A stretch of DNA of 64,000 nucleotides from Streptomyces sp. NBC_00285 (GCF_036174265.1 NZ_CP108055.1:2542001-2606000); one strand, 5' to 3'; positions 24,058 to 33,974 are shown, numbered from the stretch's first letter. Made by a program: numbers and translations. The notes: generated from the letters alone by a model not told the origin.

Positions 24058-25654
24058 AGGCCAGGGCGACCAGATCCGCGTAGTCGGCACCCCACAGGTC
24101 CTCGACGCCGTCGGGGAGCAGGATGATCCGCTCCGGCTGGAGCGCCTCGACGGCGCCCTCGTCGTGGGTCACCAGGACGACCGCGCCCTTGTAGGTGCGC
24201 AGCGCGCCGAGGATCTCCTCGCGGCTGGCCGGGTCGAGGTTGTTGGTGGGCTCGTCGAGGAGCAGGACGTTCGCCGAGGAGACGACCAGGGTGGCGAGCG
24301 CCAGCCGGGTCTTCTCGCCGCCGGAGAGGACACCGGCCGGCTTGTCGACGTCGTCGCCGGAGAACAGGAACGAGCCGAGCGTCTTGCGCACCTCGACGAG
24401 GTCGAGGTCGGGGGCCGCCGACCGCATGTTCTCCAGGACCGTGCGCTCGGGGTCGAGGGTCTCGTGCTCCTGGGCGTAGTAGCCGAGCTTGAGACCGTGG
24501 CCGGGGACGACGGCGCCCGTGTCCGGCTGCTCGGTCCCGGCGAGCAGGCGCAGCAGGGTCGTCTTGCCCGCGCCGTTGAGACCCAGGATGACCACGCGCG
24601 AGCCCTTGTCGATCGCCAGGTCGACGTCGGTGAAGATCTCCAGCGAGCCGTACGACTTCGACAGGCCCTCCGCCATCAGCGGGGTCTTCCCGCAGGGGGC
24701 GGGCTCGGGGAAGCGCAGCTTGGCCACCTTGTCCTGCTGGCGCACCGCGTCGAGGCCCGCGAGCAGCCGGTCGGCGCGCTTGGCCATGTTCTGCGCGGCG
24801 ACGGTCTTGGTGGCCTTGGCGCGCATCTTGTCGGCCTGCGAGTGCAGGGCGGCGGCCTTCTTCTCGGCGTTCTGCCGCTCGCGCTTGCGGCGCTTCTCGT
24901 CCGCCTCGCGCTGCTGCTGGTAGAGCTTCCAGCCCATGTTGTAGACGTCGATCTGGGCCCGGTTGGCGTCCAGGTAGAAGACCTTGTTGACGACCGTCTC
25001 GACCAGGTCGACGTCGTGGGAGATCACGATGAAACCGCCGCGGTACGTCTTGAGGTAGTCGCGCAGCCAGATGATCGAGTCGGCGTCGAGGTGGTTGGTC
25101 GGCTCGTCGAGGAGCAGCGTGTCGGCGTCGGAGAAGAGGATCCGGGCCAGTTCGATACGGCGGCGCTGACCACCGGAGAGGGTGTGCAGGGGCTGGCCCA
25201 GCACCCGGTCGGGGAGGTTCAGCGCGGCGGCGATGGTGGAGGCCTCGGCCTCGGCGGAGTATCCGCCCTTGGTGAGGAACTCCGTCTCCTGGCGCTCGTA
25301 CTGCCGCAGCGCCTTCTCCTGGGTGGCACCGCTGCCGTTGGCGATGCGCTGCTCGTTGTCGCGCATCTTCTTCAGCAGTACGTCGAGTCCGCGCGCGGAG
25401 AGGATGCGGTCCCGGGCGAGTACGTCGAGGTCGCCGGTGCGGGGGTCCTGGGGAAGGTAACCGACCTCGCCGGACCGGGTGATCTGGCCCGCGGCGGGGA
25501 TGCCCTGGCCTGCGAGGCACTTGGTCAGGGTGGTCTTCCCCGCGCCGTTGCGGCCGACCAGGCCGATGCGGTCGCCCTTGGCGACCCGGAAGGTGGCGGA
25601 CTCGATGAGGACTCGGGCGCCGGCGCGCAGCTCGATACCGGTGGCGGAGATCAC
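24056..25654 (-). CDS. ABC-F family ATPase (ribosome-associated)
   Basis: This 532-residue soluble protein has two nucleotide-binding domains and no membrane helices. Domain 1 has GLVGRNGAGKTTLTK, LSGGQRRRIELAR and LLLDEPTNHLD. Domain 2 has VILGLNGAGKTTLLRLL, LSGGEKTRLALATL and LLLDEPTNNLD. The linker (about residues 235-310) is long, basic and helical, as in translation factors of the EttA/Uup/resistance types. These act at the ribosomal E site, and some confer antibiotic resistance. The ATG has GGAG about 10 nt upstream. A leader ORF and hairpin precede it. Confidence 0.92.
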   Translation of the reverse strand: MISATGIELRAGARVLIESATFRVAKGDRIGLVGRNGAGKTTLTKCLAGQGIPAAGQITRSGEVGYLPQDPRTGDLDVLARDRILSARGLDVLLKKMRDNEQRIANGSGATQEKALRQYERQETEFLTKGGYSAEAEASTIAAALNLPDRVLGQPLHTLSGGQRRRIELARILFSDADTLLLDEPTNHLDADSIIWLRDYLKTYRGGFIVISHDVDLVETVVNKVFYLDANRAQIDVYNMGWKLYQQQREADEKRRKRERQNAEKKAAALHSQADKMRAKATKTVAAQNMAKRADRLLAGLDAVRQQDKVAKLRFPEPAPCGKTPLMAEGLSKSYGSLEIFTDVDLAIDKGSRVVILGLNGAGKTTLLRLLAGTEQPDTGAVVPGHGLKLGYYAQEHETLDPERTVLENMRSAAPDLDLVEVRKTLGSFLFSGDDVDKPAGVLSGGEKTRLALATLVVSSANVLLLDEPTNNLDPASREEILGALRTYKGAVVLVTHDEGAVEALQPERIILLPDGVEDLWGADYADLVALA

Positions 25655-25678
25655 GGACAGACTCCAGGGCGGGTTGGT

Positions 25679-25709
25679 GGCGGGAAGGGCGGCTGAGGAC
25701 GTTCCCGCC
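25679..25709 (-). promoter_or_regulatory. Hairpin between leader ORF and ABC-F gene
   Basis: GGCGGGAA (25679-25686) and TTCCCGCC (25702-25709) are a perfect 8-bp inverted repeat with a 15-nt loop, located between the stop of a tiny leader ORF and the ABC-F start. The arrangement resembles attenuators of ABC-F resistance genes. No U-run follows, so termination is not certain. Confidence 0.45.
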
Positions 25710-25711
25710 GT

Positions 25712-25735
25712 CTAATGCGCGAGGAGAATGGCCAT
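25712..25735 (-). CDS. Candidate leader peptide MAILLAH before the ABC-F gene
   Basis: The minus strand reads ATG to TAG over eight codons encoding MAILLAH. A TAGACT hexamer (25742-25747), which fits TANNNT, lies 6 nt upstream, so transcription may start at the ATG and the ORF could be leaderless. No convincing -35 is seen. Its stop is 57 nt before the ABC-F start with a hairpin between. Translation is not shown. Confidence 0.35.
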   Translation of the reverse strand: MAILLAH

Positions 25736-25919
25736 GGGCCAAGTCTAACGGGGCCGTGCAAGCACTTCTTCTGCGTTCGGGTGTTCGGTTGGTCTCCCTT
25801 CGGGCATCCGATCGGTCCGGGTTGTCGTCCCTCGTCCGGGTGTATCTCCGAGGCCGGGGACGGGTGGCCGGGCAAAGATGCCCTGCAAGGGGCCGGTGCG
25901 CGCAGAGGGCGGAGTCCGC

Positions 25920-26810
25920 ATGCAGTTCGACGACGATGCCAGGCTGGACACCTCCGAGGTGCAGGACGTGCGGGGCAGCCGCATCCCGGGCGGCCGGGCG
26001 ACCGTCGGCGGCGGTGTCGTCGGACTGATCGCGCTGGTGCTGGGGCTGTTCCTCGGGGTCGGGCCGGACCAGCTCGGCCTCACCGACGGCAGTTCCCAGC
26101 CCGCGGGCACCGCGTCCAGCCTTGCCGAGGTCCAGCGGAGCTGCCACACCGGGCAGGACGCGAACACACGGGACGACTGCCGGATCGTGGCGGTGGTCAA
26201 CAGCGTGCAGGACTACTGGGACCAGGAGTTCGAGCGCCGCCGCGCCACCTACACGGCCTCCCCCACGGTCTTCTTCAGTCAGCAGGTCGGTACCGCGTGC
26301 GGGTCGGCGACCTCGGCGGTGGGGCCCTTCTACTGCCCCGGTGACCGGAAGGTCTATCTGGACCTGGAGTTCTTCGACGAACTGCGGTCGAAGTTCGGGG
26401 CGAGCGGAGGAGCCTTCGCCCAGGCCTATGTCGTCGCGCACGAGTACGGCCATCACGTGCAGGACCTGACGGGCACGCTGAGCCGGTCGCAGGACGGACG
26501 TGCGGGCGCGGACAGCAACTCGGTGAAGGTGGAGCTGCAGGCGGACTGCTATGCCGGGGTGTGGGCCCATCACGCGACCACGACGAAGGACGAGTCGACC
26601 GGGCGGCCGCTGATCACGAGCCTGACCGAGGCCGACATCACCGACGGTCTGGACGCGGCGGCGGCCGTGGGCGACGACCGGATCCAGGAACGGTTCCAGG
26701 GGCGGGTGACGCCGGAGACGTGGACGCACGGGTCTGCGCAGCAGCGCCAGCAGTGGTTCCGGGAGGGCTACCGGACCGGGGACATGGCACGGTGCGACAC
26801 CTTCCGCTGA
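25920..26810 (+). CDS. YpfJ-family neutral zinc metallopeptidase
   Basis: This 296-residue protein has one N-terminal membrane helix (about residues 32-52, VVGLIALVLGLFLGVG) and an outward catalytic domain. The zinc site is visible as H174-E-Y-G-H178 in VVAHEYGHHVQDLTG, and the downstream ELQADCYAGVWAHH supplies the third ligand region. Other family elements are FYCPGDRKVYLDLEFFDEL and QRQQWFREGY near the C-terminus. GGAG before ATG 25920 supports the start. Substrate is unknown. Confidence 0.92.
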   Translation: MQFDDDARLDTSEVQDVRGSRIPGGRATVGGGVVGLIALVLGLFLGVGPDQLGLTDGSSQPAGTASSLAEVQRSCHTGQDANTRDDCRIVAVVNSVQDYWDQEFERRRATYTASPTVFFSQQVGTACGSATSAVGPFYCPGDRKVYLDLEFFDELRSKFGASGGAFAQAYVVAHEYGHHVQDLTGTLSRSQDGRAGADSNSVKVELQADCYAGVWAHHATTTKDESTGRPLITSLTEADITDGLDAAAAVGDDRIQERFQGRVTPETWTHGSAQQRQQWFREGYRTGDMARCDTFR

Positions 26811-26943
26811 GCCGTCCGCCCTGCCCAGAGGCTGTTGTCAGTGGTCGCTGCCAGACTGGTCGACGGATTGACTCTCCGGTTTCCGGTCCCGGCTTCCAGG
26901 TCTGTTTCCTGGTCCACGTTTCTGGTCACAAAGGAGTGATCGC

Positions 26944-27357
26944 ATGGCAGGTTCGAGCAGCGGGCGGCCCAGCATCTACCCGACACTGCGGTACGCGGAC
27001 GCCCGGGCGGCGATCAGGCAGCTCACGGAAGCCTTCGGGTTCACCGAACTCGCGGTGTACGAGGGCGAGGACGGCCTGGTGGCACACGCCGAGCTGGTGC
27101 AGGGCAACGGGGCTGTGATGCTCGGTTCGAAGGGGACCAGCAGCGCCTACGACAAGGTGATGAAGGACGCGGGTCCGTCCGGGGTGTACGTCGTCGTGGA
27201 CGACGTCGACGCACATCATCGCCGTGCCGTGGAGCACGGCGCGGAGATTCTGATGCCCCCGACGGATCAAGACTACGGCTCCCGGGACTACATGGCCCGG
27301 GACGCCGAGGGCAATGTGTGGAGCTTCGGGACGTACGCCCCCGACATGGAGGCCTGA
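26944..27357 (+). CDS. VOC family (glyoxalase/bleomycin resistance-like) protein
   Basis: This 137-residue protein has the paired beta-alpha-beta-beta-beta plan of VOC proteins: IYPTLRYADARAAIRQLTEAFGFTEL opens the first module, VYVVVDDVDAHHRRAVEHGAEILMPP the second, ending in YMARDAEGNVWSFGTY. The family binds metals and small molecules and includes glyoxalases and drug-binding proteins; the ligand is unknown. AAGGAG lies 8 nt before ATG 26944. Confidence 0.88.
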   Translation: MAGSSSGRPSIYPTLRYADARAAIRQLTEAFGFTELAVYEGEDGLVAHAELVQGNGAVMLGSKGTSSAYDKVMKDAGPSGVYVVVDDVDAHHRRAVEHGAEILMPPTDQDYGSRDYMARDAEGNVWSFGTYAPDMEA

Positions 27358-27550
27358 GCGCCCGCCGGTGCCGCGACCGGCAGCGTCTGCCCGTCGAGGA
27401 GCGGCGTCCGAGCATTCTCTCGGTGTGCCGGCCGGAGTCCCTCGTACTGGACGTGGGTGAGCCCTCGGCCGGCGCGGCGAGTGGGGGTGCCCCCTCCAGG
27501 GAGCGTGCCGGACACCGCGACGGGGCGGCCGTCGACGGACGCGGCGGGCC

Positions 27551-28954
27551 CTAGCTGCCGCCGGTGTGCACCTGGAAGGCGGCGCGGCGGACGGCCTTGG
27601 CGAGGGCCGGGTCGGGGTGGGCTGCGGCGAGGGCGACCAGGACCTGCACGGTGCGCGGGTGACCCACGGCCCTGACCTCGTTCAGGAGGGCGTGGACGGT
27701 GGGCTGGAGCGCGGACTCCAGGTGCCGGACCAGCATCGGGGCCTCGCCGTGGTCGGCGACGGCGGCCGCGGTGTCGACCCACAGCCAGGTGGCCTCTTCG
27801 CGGGTGAGGACCTCGTGGGCGTCCTCCGGGTCGATGCCGTCGTGCTCCGCCAGCCACAGCAGGGCGTACGGCCGCAGGGTGGGCTCGTCGGCCACGGAGC
27901 GGACGTCGGGCTCGGCGGGGGCGCCGACCACACGCAGGGCCTCGAAGGCGAGGCCGCGCAGCAGGGCGTCGTCGCCGCGGGCCGCGCCGAGCAGTTCGGT
28001 GACGGCGCTGCCGACGGTGCGGGCGGCGAGCCAGGCCCGGTACTCGGCGCGGGCCGCGTTGGGGCGCAGTTGGGCGCAGCCGCGGAGCATCTCGTCGGCG
28101 GCGACCTCGATGTTGCCGGCGGGGCTCTGCGCGGCGACGCAGATCTGCTCCAGCTTGACCCACACCGCCCAGCTGCCGAGCGGGGTGAGAGTGGCCTGCC
28201 CGTCGCCGTAGGTCAGGGCGCCGACGGAGGCGAGGGCGCGCAGGGCCCAGTCGAGAAGGGGGGCCAGCAGGGCGTCCTGCGGGGCGGCCGCCTCGGTCTC
28301 CGGTTCCGGCTGGGGGCCGTAGGGGATCTCGCAGCGCGCGGTGCGCAGTTCGGTGACGCGCTGCTCCAGCAGGTCCAGGAGCTGCTCCACGGGGACGGGC
28401 CCGGCGGACAGCTGAAGAAAGGAGAGCACCTGGGGCATGGACGAGACGACTTCGGCGACGGCAGCGGGCTCGCGGTCCGTGGGTTCGGGGAACGCGAGCG
28501 ACCAGGCGTCGAAGAGGGCGACCCAGCCGCGCAGTACGGCGCTGTCGTCACGGTCCCAGGCGCGCAGCCGCCAGCCTGGGCGTGCGGTGTCGCCGTGCAC
28601 CTCGACGAGTCCGGCGAGGCGGGCGGTGTCCCAGGCGGCGCGGATCCGGGTCGCGGTCAGGCCGAGGGCCGCGGCCGCGCGCGCGGCTGTCTCGTCGGAG
28701 AGGGTGCCCTTGCCGTCGGAGCCGGTGCCGTCCCCGCCGGGGCGGAGGGCGTCGTCGGCCCAGTGGGCGACGCGGGCCGCGTCGGCCAGACCGGAGCGCG
28801 CCATTCTGGCCAGTACCGCGGGCGCCGGGGTGCCTTCCGGCGGGCGCGGCGCGGGGCGGCGTGGGCGCCGCTGGTTCACAGCTGAGGGGGCGGCGGCCAG
28901 GGGTCGCGGGCGGACGAGTCGAAGCCTGGAGTCGCGCGGGATACGGGACGTCAC
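27551..28954 (-). CDS. Conserved hypothetical protein with helical repeats
   Basis: This 467-residue soluble protein is not assigned to a family with confidence. The N-terminal third contains a winged-helix-like stretch (RAAAALGLTATRIRAAWDTARLAGLVEVHG). The C-terminal half is helical, with a HEAT-like repeat near its end (ALLNEVRAVGHPRTVQVLVALAAAHPDPALAKAVRRAAFQVH). GTG 28954 is chosen because GGAAG lies about 8 nt upstream; GTG 29002 would add 16 residues. Similar proteins are frequent in Streptomyces without function. Confidence 0.75.
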   Translation of the reverse strand: MTSRIPRDSRLRLVRPRPLAAAPSAVNQRRPRRPAPRPPEGTPAPAVLARMARSGLADAARVAHWADDALRPGGDGTGSDGKGTLSDETAARAAAALGLTATRIRAAWDTARLAGLVEVHGDTARPGWRLRAWDRDDSAVLRGWVALFDAWSLAFPEPTDREPAAVAEVVSSMPQVLSFLQLSAGPVPVEQLLDLLEQRVTELRTARCEIPYGPQPEPETEAAAPQDALLAPLLDWALRALASVGALTYGDGQATLTPLGSWAVWVKLEQICVAAQSPAGNIEVAADEMLRGCAQLRPNAARAEYRAWLAARTVGSAVTELLGAARGDDALLRGLAFEALRVVGAPAEPDVRSVADEPTLRPYALLWLAEHDGIDPEDAHEVLTREEATWLWVDTAAAVADHGEAPMLVRHLESALQPTVHALLNEVRAVGHPRTVQVLVALAAAHPDPALAKAVRRAAFQVHTGGS

Positions 28955-29144
28955 GGGTGCAGTCTTCCGGTTGACGGTCCGAAAACCCAAACGGAATGTC
29001 ACCGCGGGCTACGGGCAGGGCCAACGCCGGGGCCGCGCGGAGGGGCATACGCCGGGATCAGGCCAGTAGTACGCGCTTAAACGGAACCTGCGGAACCGGG
29101 TGGGGCCGGGATGCCGGGCGGGGTTCTGCGGGGGTGCCGGGATG

Positions 29145-30344
29145 TCACATCAAGGGCGTGAGGAAGCGGCGAAGTGCCTCCTCATAGGCGCCGGGGTCGG
29201 CATTCCACATCGCCGCGTGCGGGGCCTGACGGACCGTGTGGAGGGTGATCCGGTCGGCGTGGGTGGCGGCGAGACGGCGGGACAGGTCCCAGGGGGCGAC
29301 CGTGTCGTCCGGGCCGTGGAAGACCAGTGTCGGGGGCGTGCGCCTGGCGTGGCCCGGGCCGACGTCGGTCCGGTCGGTGTCGGTGTCGGTGTCGGTCGTG
29401 CGGTCGGTGTACGGGCCGCCGCGGCTCGTGTACAGACCCGAGTCGTCGCTGGGCAGGCCGGCGCGACCCTGTGCCGCGCGTACCGCGAGCGGGAGGAGGA
29501 CGCCGGGGGTGTGGCGGGCGGCGGCGAGGGCACGCAGGGTCCGCTCCCAGCTGAGGACCGGGGAGTCCAGGACGAGCCCCTTGACGCGGTCGCGCAGGCC
29601 GGAGCGGGCGGCGGCCCGCAGGGCCATCGTGGCGCCGGTGGACCAGCCGTGCAGCACGAGTTGGCGGGCGCCGTGGCTGACGGCGTAGCGCATCGCCGCG
29701 TCCAGGTCGCGCCACTCGGTCTCGCCGAAGTGGTTCAGGCCGTCGGGCGGGCGGGGGGCGCCTTCGTCGCCGCGGTAGGCGGGGACGAGTACCGGGAAGC
29801 GGTGGCGGTGCAGGAACTCCAGGATGTTCAGGGCGTGTTCGCGGGTCGAGCCGAGGCCGTGGACGGCGATGACCCAGGTGTCCCGTACGCCGGGGACGAA
29901 CCAGGCAGGCAGCGAGCCGAGTTCACCGGGGACGTCGATGTCGGTGTGGTCGATGCCGAGGGCGGACTTCGGGTCGCCGACGTATGCGTTCGGGGTGAGC
30001 CAGACCTTGTCGCCGGGTTTCAGGGTGCCGTGGGTGACGCGCTCCAGGCGCCGGACGACCGTGTCGGCGGAGTGGTGCTCCTCCGCGAGGACGGGGCCGA
30101 CGGTCGCGTGCGAGGCGTCGCCCAGGAGGCCGTAGGTGCCGGGGCGCAGGGCGGCGAGGTCGCGGGTGAGGGCGATGCGGCCGGCGGCCGTGGCGTGCAC
30201 GGTGAGCCGGGGTTCGCCGGGCAGCGGCCGGCCCGGTGGCGCCTTCAGTCCGGCGTCGCCGGCGATCCTCCCGGCGACGATTCCGGCCGCGCCGGCTGCC
30301 AGGGCTGCGGTGACGGCGGCGGCCGTCGCTTTGACACTGCGCAC
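29145..30344 (-). CDS. Alpha/beta hydrolase with N-terminal membrane segment
   Basis: This 399-residue protein has an Ala-rich signal or anchor helix (about residues 4-28). The hydrolase domain shows IAVHGLGSTREHALN (oxyanion region), LHGWSTGATMALRAA (nucleophile Ser in GWSTG), LVFHGPDDTVAP (acid) and HAAMWNADPGAYEEAL (catalytic His). GTG 30344 has AAAGG 3-7 nt upstream. A TD-dipeptide repeat lies between the nucleophile and acid segments. The chemical substrate cannot be named. Confidence 0.85.
   Translation of the reverse strand: MRSVKATAAAVTAALAAGAAGIVAGRIAGDAGLKAPPGRPLPGEPRLTVHATAAGRIALTRDLAALRPGTYGLLGDASHATVGPVLAEEHHSADTVVRRLERVTHGTLKPGDKVWLTPNAYVGDPKSALGIDHTDIDVPGELGSLPAWFVPGVRDTWVIAVHGLGSTREHALNILEFLHRHRFPVLVPAYRGDEGAPRPPDGLNHFGETEWRDLDAAMRYAVSHGARQLVLHGWSTGATMALRAAARSGLRDRVKGLVLDSPVLSWERTLRALAAARHTPGVLLPLAVRAAQGRAGLPSDDSGLYTSRGGPYTDRTTDTDTDTDRTDVGPGHARRTPPTLVFHGPDDTVAPWDLSRRLAATHADRITLHTVRQAPHAAMWNADPGAYEEALRRFLTPLM
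29367..29401 (-). repeat. Thr-Asp coding repeat in the hydrolase
   Basis: A run of about five GTCGGT/GTCGGTC 6-bp units (plus-strand reading) encodes TDTDTDTD on the minus strand in a cap-domain loop. It stays in frame and is likely variable in length. Confidence 0.75.
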
Positions 30345-30433
30345 GCCTTTCAGTGTCGCGGTGGGGGCGGGGATGGGCCAGTGGGCGGGTGCGGGTGCCT
30401 GCGGCGGCCTGTGCGGGTTCGGTGGGGGCGGGC

Positions 30434-30464
30434 GTTTTTTGCGCAGTTCCCCGCGCCCCTTTGC
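30434..30464. repeat. Streptomyces-type dispersed repeat
   Basis: TTTTTTGCGCAGTTCCCCGC followed by GCCCCTTTGC matches, from memory, a short sequence scattered in very many copies through Streptomyces intergenic regions. Here it lies in the 185-bp gap between the aldolase and hydrolase genes, both on the minus strand. GCGC and GGGG blocks allow pairing. Its function is not established. Confidence 0.6.
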
Positions 30465-30529
30465 GCCGTCGGCGGCCGCGGGTGCGTTGGGGGCTGACCC
30501 ACCGAACGGCGCCCGGGTGACGGGACCGT

Positions 30530-31261
30530 TCACCCCCGCTGCCCGTACCCCCGCAACCGTTCCCCGGCCTCCGCCACCTGTTGCTCCGTCAGGAGGTTGG
30601 GGGTCAGGTCCGGGAGGGAGCGGGCCGTCAGCCACAGGTGGCACATCCACTCCAGTTGGGCCGTGCGGTCGTAGGCCTGGGCGAGGGTGGTGCCGTAGGC
30701 GATCGTGCCGTGGTTCTGGAGGAGGCAGGCGGAGCGGTCGGCGAGGGCGTGGAGCATGTTCTCGGCCAACTCGTCGGTGCCGTAGGTGGCGTACGGGGCG
30801 ACACGGACGGGCCCGCCGAGCGCGCCGGCCATGTAGTGGATCGCCGGGAGTTCGGGGACCAGGGTGGAGACGGCCGTGGCGTGCACGGCGTGGGTGTGGA
30901 CGACCGCGCCGGCGTCGGTGCTGCGGTAGACGGCGAGATGCATGGGGAGTTCGCTCGTGGGGACCAGGCTGCCGAGGACCTGGGTGCCGTCGAGGTCGAC
31001 GCCCGTCACGTCGTCCGGCGTGAGGCGGTCGTAGGGCACACCCGACGGCGTGACCAGGACCGTGTCCCCGACGCGCACCGAGACGTTGCCGGAAGTGCCG
31101 ACGACCAGTCCGTCGGAGACGGTGCGGCGGGCCGTGGCGACCAGTTCCTCCCAGGCGTCGGCCTCCTCGGCGTGCACACCTCTCCCCCACGACTCGAACG
31201 CGTCCTGTGCGCCGGCTCCGACGCCTCGTACGTCCCGCGGATCCTGCTGCTCCTCAGCCAT
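30530..31261 (-). CDS. Class II aldolase/adducin family protein
   Basis: This 243-residue protein matches the zinc-dependent FucA/AraD family: LVVGTSGNVSVRVGDTVLVTPSGVPYDRL (phosphate-binding region), LPMHLAVYRSTDAGAVVHTHAVHATAVS (two zinc His in HTHAVH), and ACLLQNHGTIAYGTTLAQAYDRT (third His). The acidic catalytic residue expected before LPMHL is Glu in SELPMHL. Members act on fuculose-, ribulose- or methylthioribulose-phosphates. ATG 31261 is chosen; an open frame continues upstream without conserved sequence. Confidence 0.88.
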   Translation of the reverse strand: MAEEQQDPRDVRGVGAGAQDAFESWGRGVHAEEADAWEELVATARRTVSDGLVVGTSGNVSVRVGDTVLVTPSGVPYDRLTPDDVTGVDLDGTQVLGSLVPTSELPMHLAVYRSTDAGAVVHTHAVHATAVSTLVPELPAIHYMAGALGGPVRVAPYATYGTDELAENMLHALADRSACLLQNHGTIAYGTTLAQAYDRTAQLEWMCHLWLTARSLPDLTPNLLTEQQVAEAGERLRGYGQRG

Positions 31262-31455
31262 GCCGCGATCCTGCCAGCCCGCGGTGCCGGGCCGCCTCGG
31301 GCCGGGGCACTTCGGGTCGGAAGCCCGGTCTCCGGAAAGGCTCATGTCGGCATACACACCTTTCTTTTGTGGCGTGGCCTGAGATCGTCCGTAATGCATT
31401 ACCTTTCCCGTACTCTCTGGGCTTTGTCCTGCACGACGCCATTCCCGGGGGATTC

Positions 31456-32187
31456 ATGGCCTTTCACCGAACCCGCGCCCTGGCCGTGTCCGTGGCCGCG
31501 CTCACCGTGGGCGGCATGGCGCTCGCCGGGGCGCCGGTCTCGGCGGCGGGGCTGCCCAGGGGGCACGACGTCTCGTCGCACCAGAAGAACGTCGACTGGC
31601 CGAAGGCCAGGGCCGGGGGCGCCGAGTTCGTCTACGTGAAGGCGACCGAGTCGACCGACTACCGCAATCCGCACTTCGGGGAGCAGTACGACGGTGCGCG
31701 CGGCGCGGGCATCATCCGCGGCGCTTATCACTTCGCGCTGCCGGACAAGTCGTCGGGCAGGGCACAGGCCGCGTACTTCGTGCGCAACGGCGGCGCCTGG
31801 TCCGCGGACGGCTGGACGCTGCCGCCCGCGCTCGACGTCGAATACAACCCGTACGACAGGAAACACAAGTGCTACGGCCTGAGCCCGGCGGGCATGGTCG
31901 ACTGGATCAGGTCGTTCAGCGCCGAGGTGAAGCGGCTCACCGGACGCCGTCCGGTGATCTACACGACCGCCCACTGGTGGAACACCTGCACGGGCGGCAG
32001 CGGCGCCTTCGCCTCGAACCACGCGCTGTGGGTGGCCCGCTACCACTCGGCGGACGCGGGTGCCCTGCCTGCCGGATGGTCGAACTGGACGATCTGGCAG
32101 TACGACAACAGCGGCGGCCTGCCGGGTGATCAGAATCTCTTCAACGGGTCCGCGAGCCGGCTGAAGAAGTTCGCCCGGGGGTCGTAG
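31456..32187 (+). CDS. Secreted GH25 lysozyme-like muramidase
   Basis: This 243-residue protein has a signal peptide (residues 1-31, ending in PVSAAG) and a GH25 domain. Hallmarks are GHDVSSHQKNVDWP (catalytic Asp of the DVSxxQ motif), FVYVKATESTDYRNPHF, GAYHFALP and PPALDVEYNPY with the DxE acids, then IWQYDNSGGLPG. It cleaves peptidoglycan outside the cell. GGGGGA about 4 nt before ATG 31456 supports the start. Confidence 0.92.
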   Translation: MAFHRTRALAVSVAALTVGGMALAGAPVSAAGLPRGHDVSSHQKNVDWPKARAGGAEFVYVKATESTDYRNPHFGEQYDGARGAGIIRGAYHFALPDKSSGRAQAAYFVRNGGAWSADGWTLPPALDVEYNPYDRKHKCYGLSPAGMVDWIRSFSAEVKRLTGRRPVIYTTAHWWNTCTGGSGAFASNHALWVARYHSADAGALPAGWSNWTIWQYDNSGGLPGDQNLFNGSASRLKKFARGS

Positions 32188-32271
32188 CCCTGAGGCACCT
32201 GGGCCGTGCGGGGTCAGGAAGGTACGACATACCGAAGGACGCTCACTCCGGTCACCGTGCGGCCCTGCTCA

Positions 32272-32313
32272 GTTCATCTTCCGTTCACCCAGGTTACCTA
32301 CGTTCAACTCACC
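32272..32313 (+). promoter_or_regulatory. PHO-box-like direct repeats before the Pit gene
   Basis: GTTCATC (32272), GTTCACC (32283), GTTACCT (32293) and GTTCAAC (32302) occur at about 10-11 bp intervals, the pattern of Streptomyces PhoP direct-repeat units (consensus GTTCACC). They end 27 bp before the start of the Pit transporter gene. In S. coelicolor the syntenic pitH2 (SCO1845) is reported as phosphate-controlled. PhoP binding here is inferred. Confidence 0.65.
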
Positions 32314-32340
32314 AATGACTTCGAACGATTGCCTGGGTAA

Positions 32341-33582
<1,242 letters not shown>

Positions 33583-33612
33583 GCCCGCACCCCGCGCTAA
33601 GGAAGCCTCACC

Positions 33613-33834
33613 ATGAAGATCGACTGGGAAGCGCTCGGCTCCGTCTTCGGCGTCAGCCTCGTGGTCACCGTGGGCCTCGTGGCCCTGTTCACCCTCGGCA
33701 TCATGGGCCTCTCCCGTCAGGAGAGGGCCACGGCCCAGGGTGACTCGGCGGCCCTCGCGGTCACCGGCGCGTACGCCTGCTTCGCAGCCTGCGCGGCGGC
33801 GGTGGCGTACGGGATCTATCTGATCGTGGCCTGA
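33613..33834 (+). CDS. Small membrane protein downstream of Pit
   Basis: This 73-residue protein has two hydrophobic helices (about residues 10-32 and 48-72) separated by a charged loop (SRQERATAQGDS). AAGGAAG lies 9 nt upstream of ATG 33613. It is co-directional with the Pit gene and shares its terminator, so a role with the transporter is inferred; no family function is known to me. Confidence 0.8.
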   Translation: MKIDWEALGSVFGVSLVVTVGLVALFTLGIMGLSRQERATAQGDSAALAVTGAYACFAACAAAVAYGIYLIVA

Positions 33835-33850
33835 CGGCACCGATCGCCCG

Positions 33851-33897
33851 ACGGCCGGGCGGGTACGGAACTTCTGGTTCCGTACCCGCCCGGCCGT
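33851..33897 (+). terminator. Very strong terminator hairpin after the pit operon
   Basis: A perfect 20-bp stem (33851-33870 with 33878-33897) and 7-nt loop CTTCTGG follow the small Pit partner gene by 16 bp. The palindrome also isolates the cobalamin operon from read-through. Confidence 0.93.
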
Positions 33898-33974
33898 CCG
33901 TGTGCGGCGGGTCCGCCGTCCCCCGGACCGGCGGTGTGGGGTTCTGCACACTCTCCCGCCGCAGGTCAACAGCA

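Noticed and set aside
27358-27550. Possible small gene between the VOC protein and the hypothetical gene
   Set aside because: Frames here lack starts with ribosome sites, and the protein sequence is Arg/Gly-rich noise. Only a short GGGGG-TG-CCCCC hairpin is seen, which I could not assign.
30345-31190. Upstream extension of the alpha/beta hydrolase frame to 681 codons
   Set aside because: It runs antisense-shifted through the aldolase gene. The GTG at 30344 with its ribosome site and signal helix is the real start.
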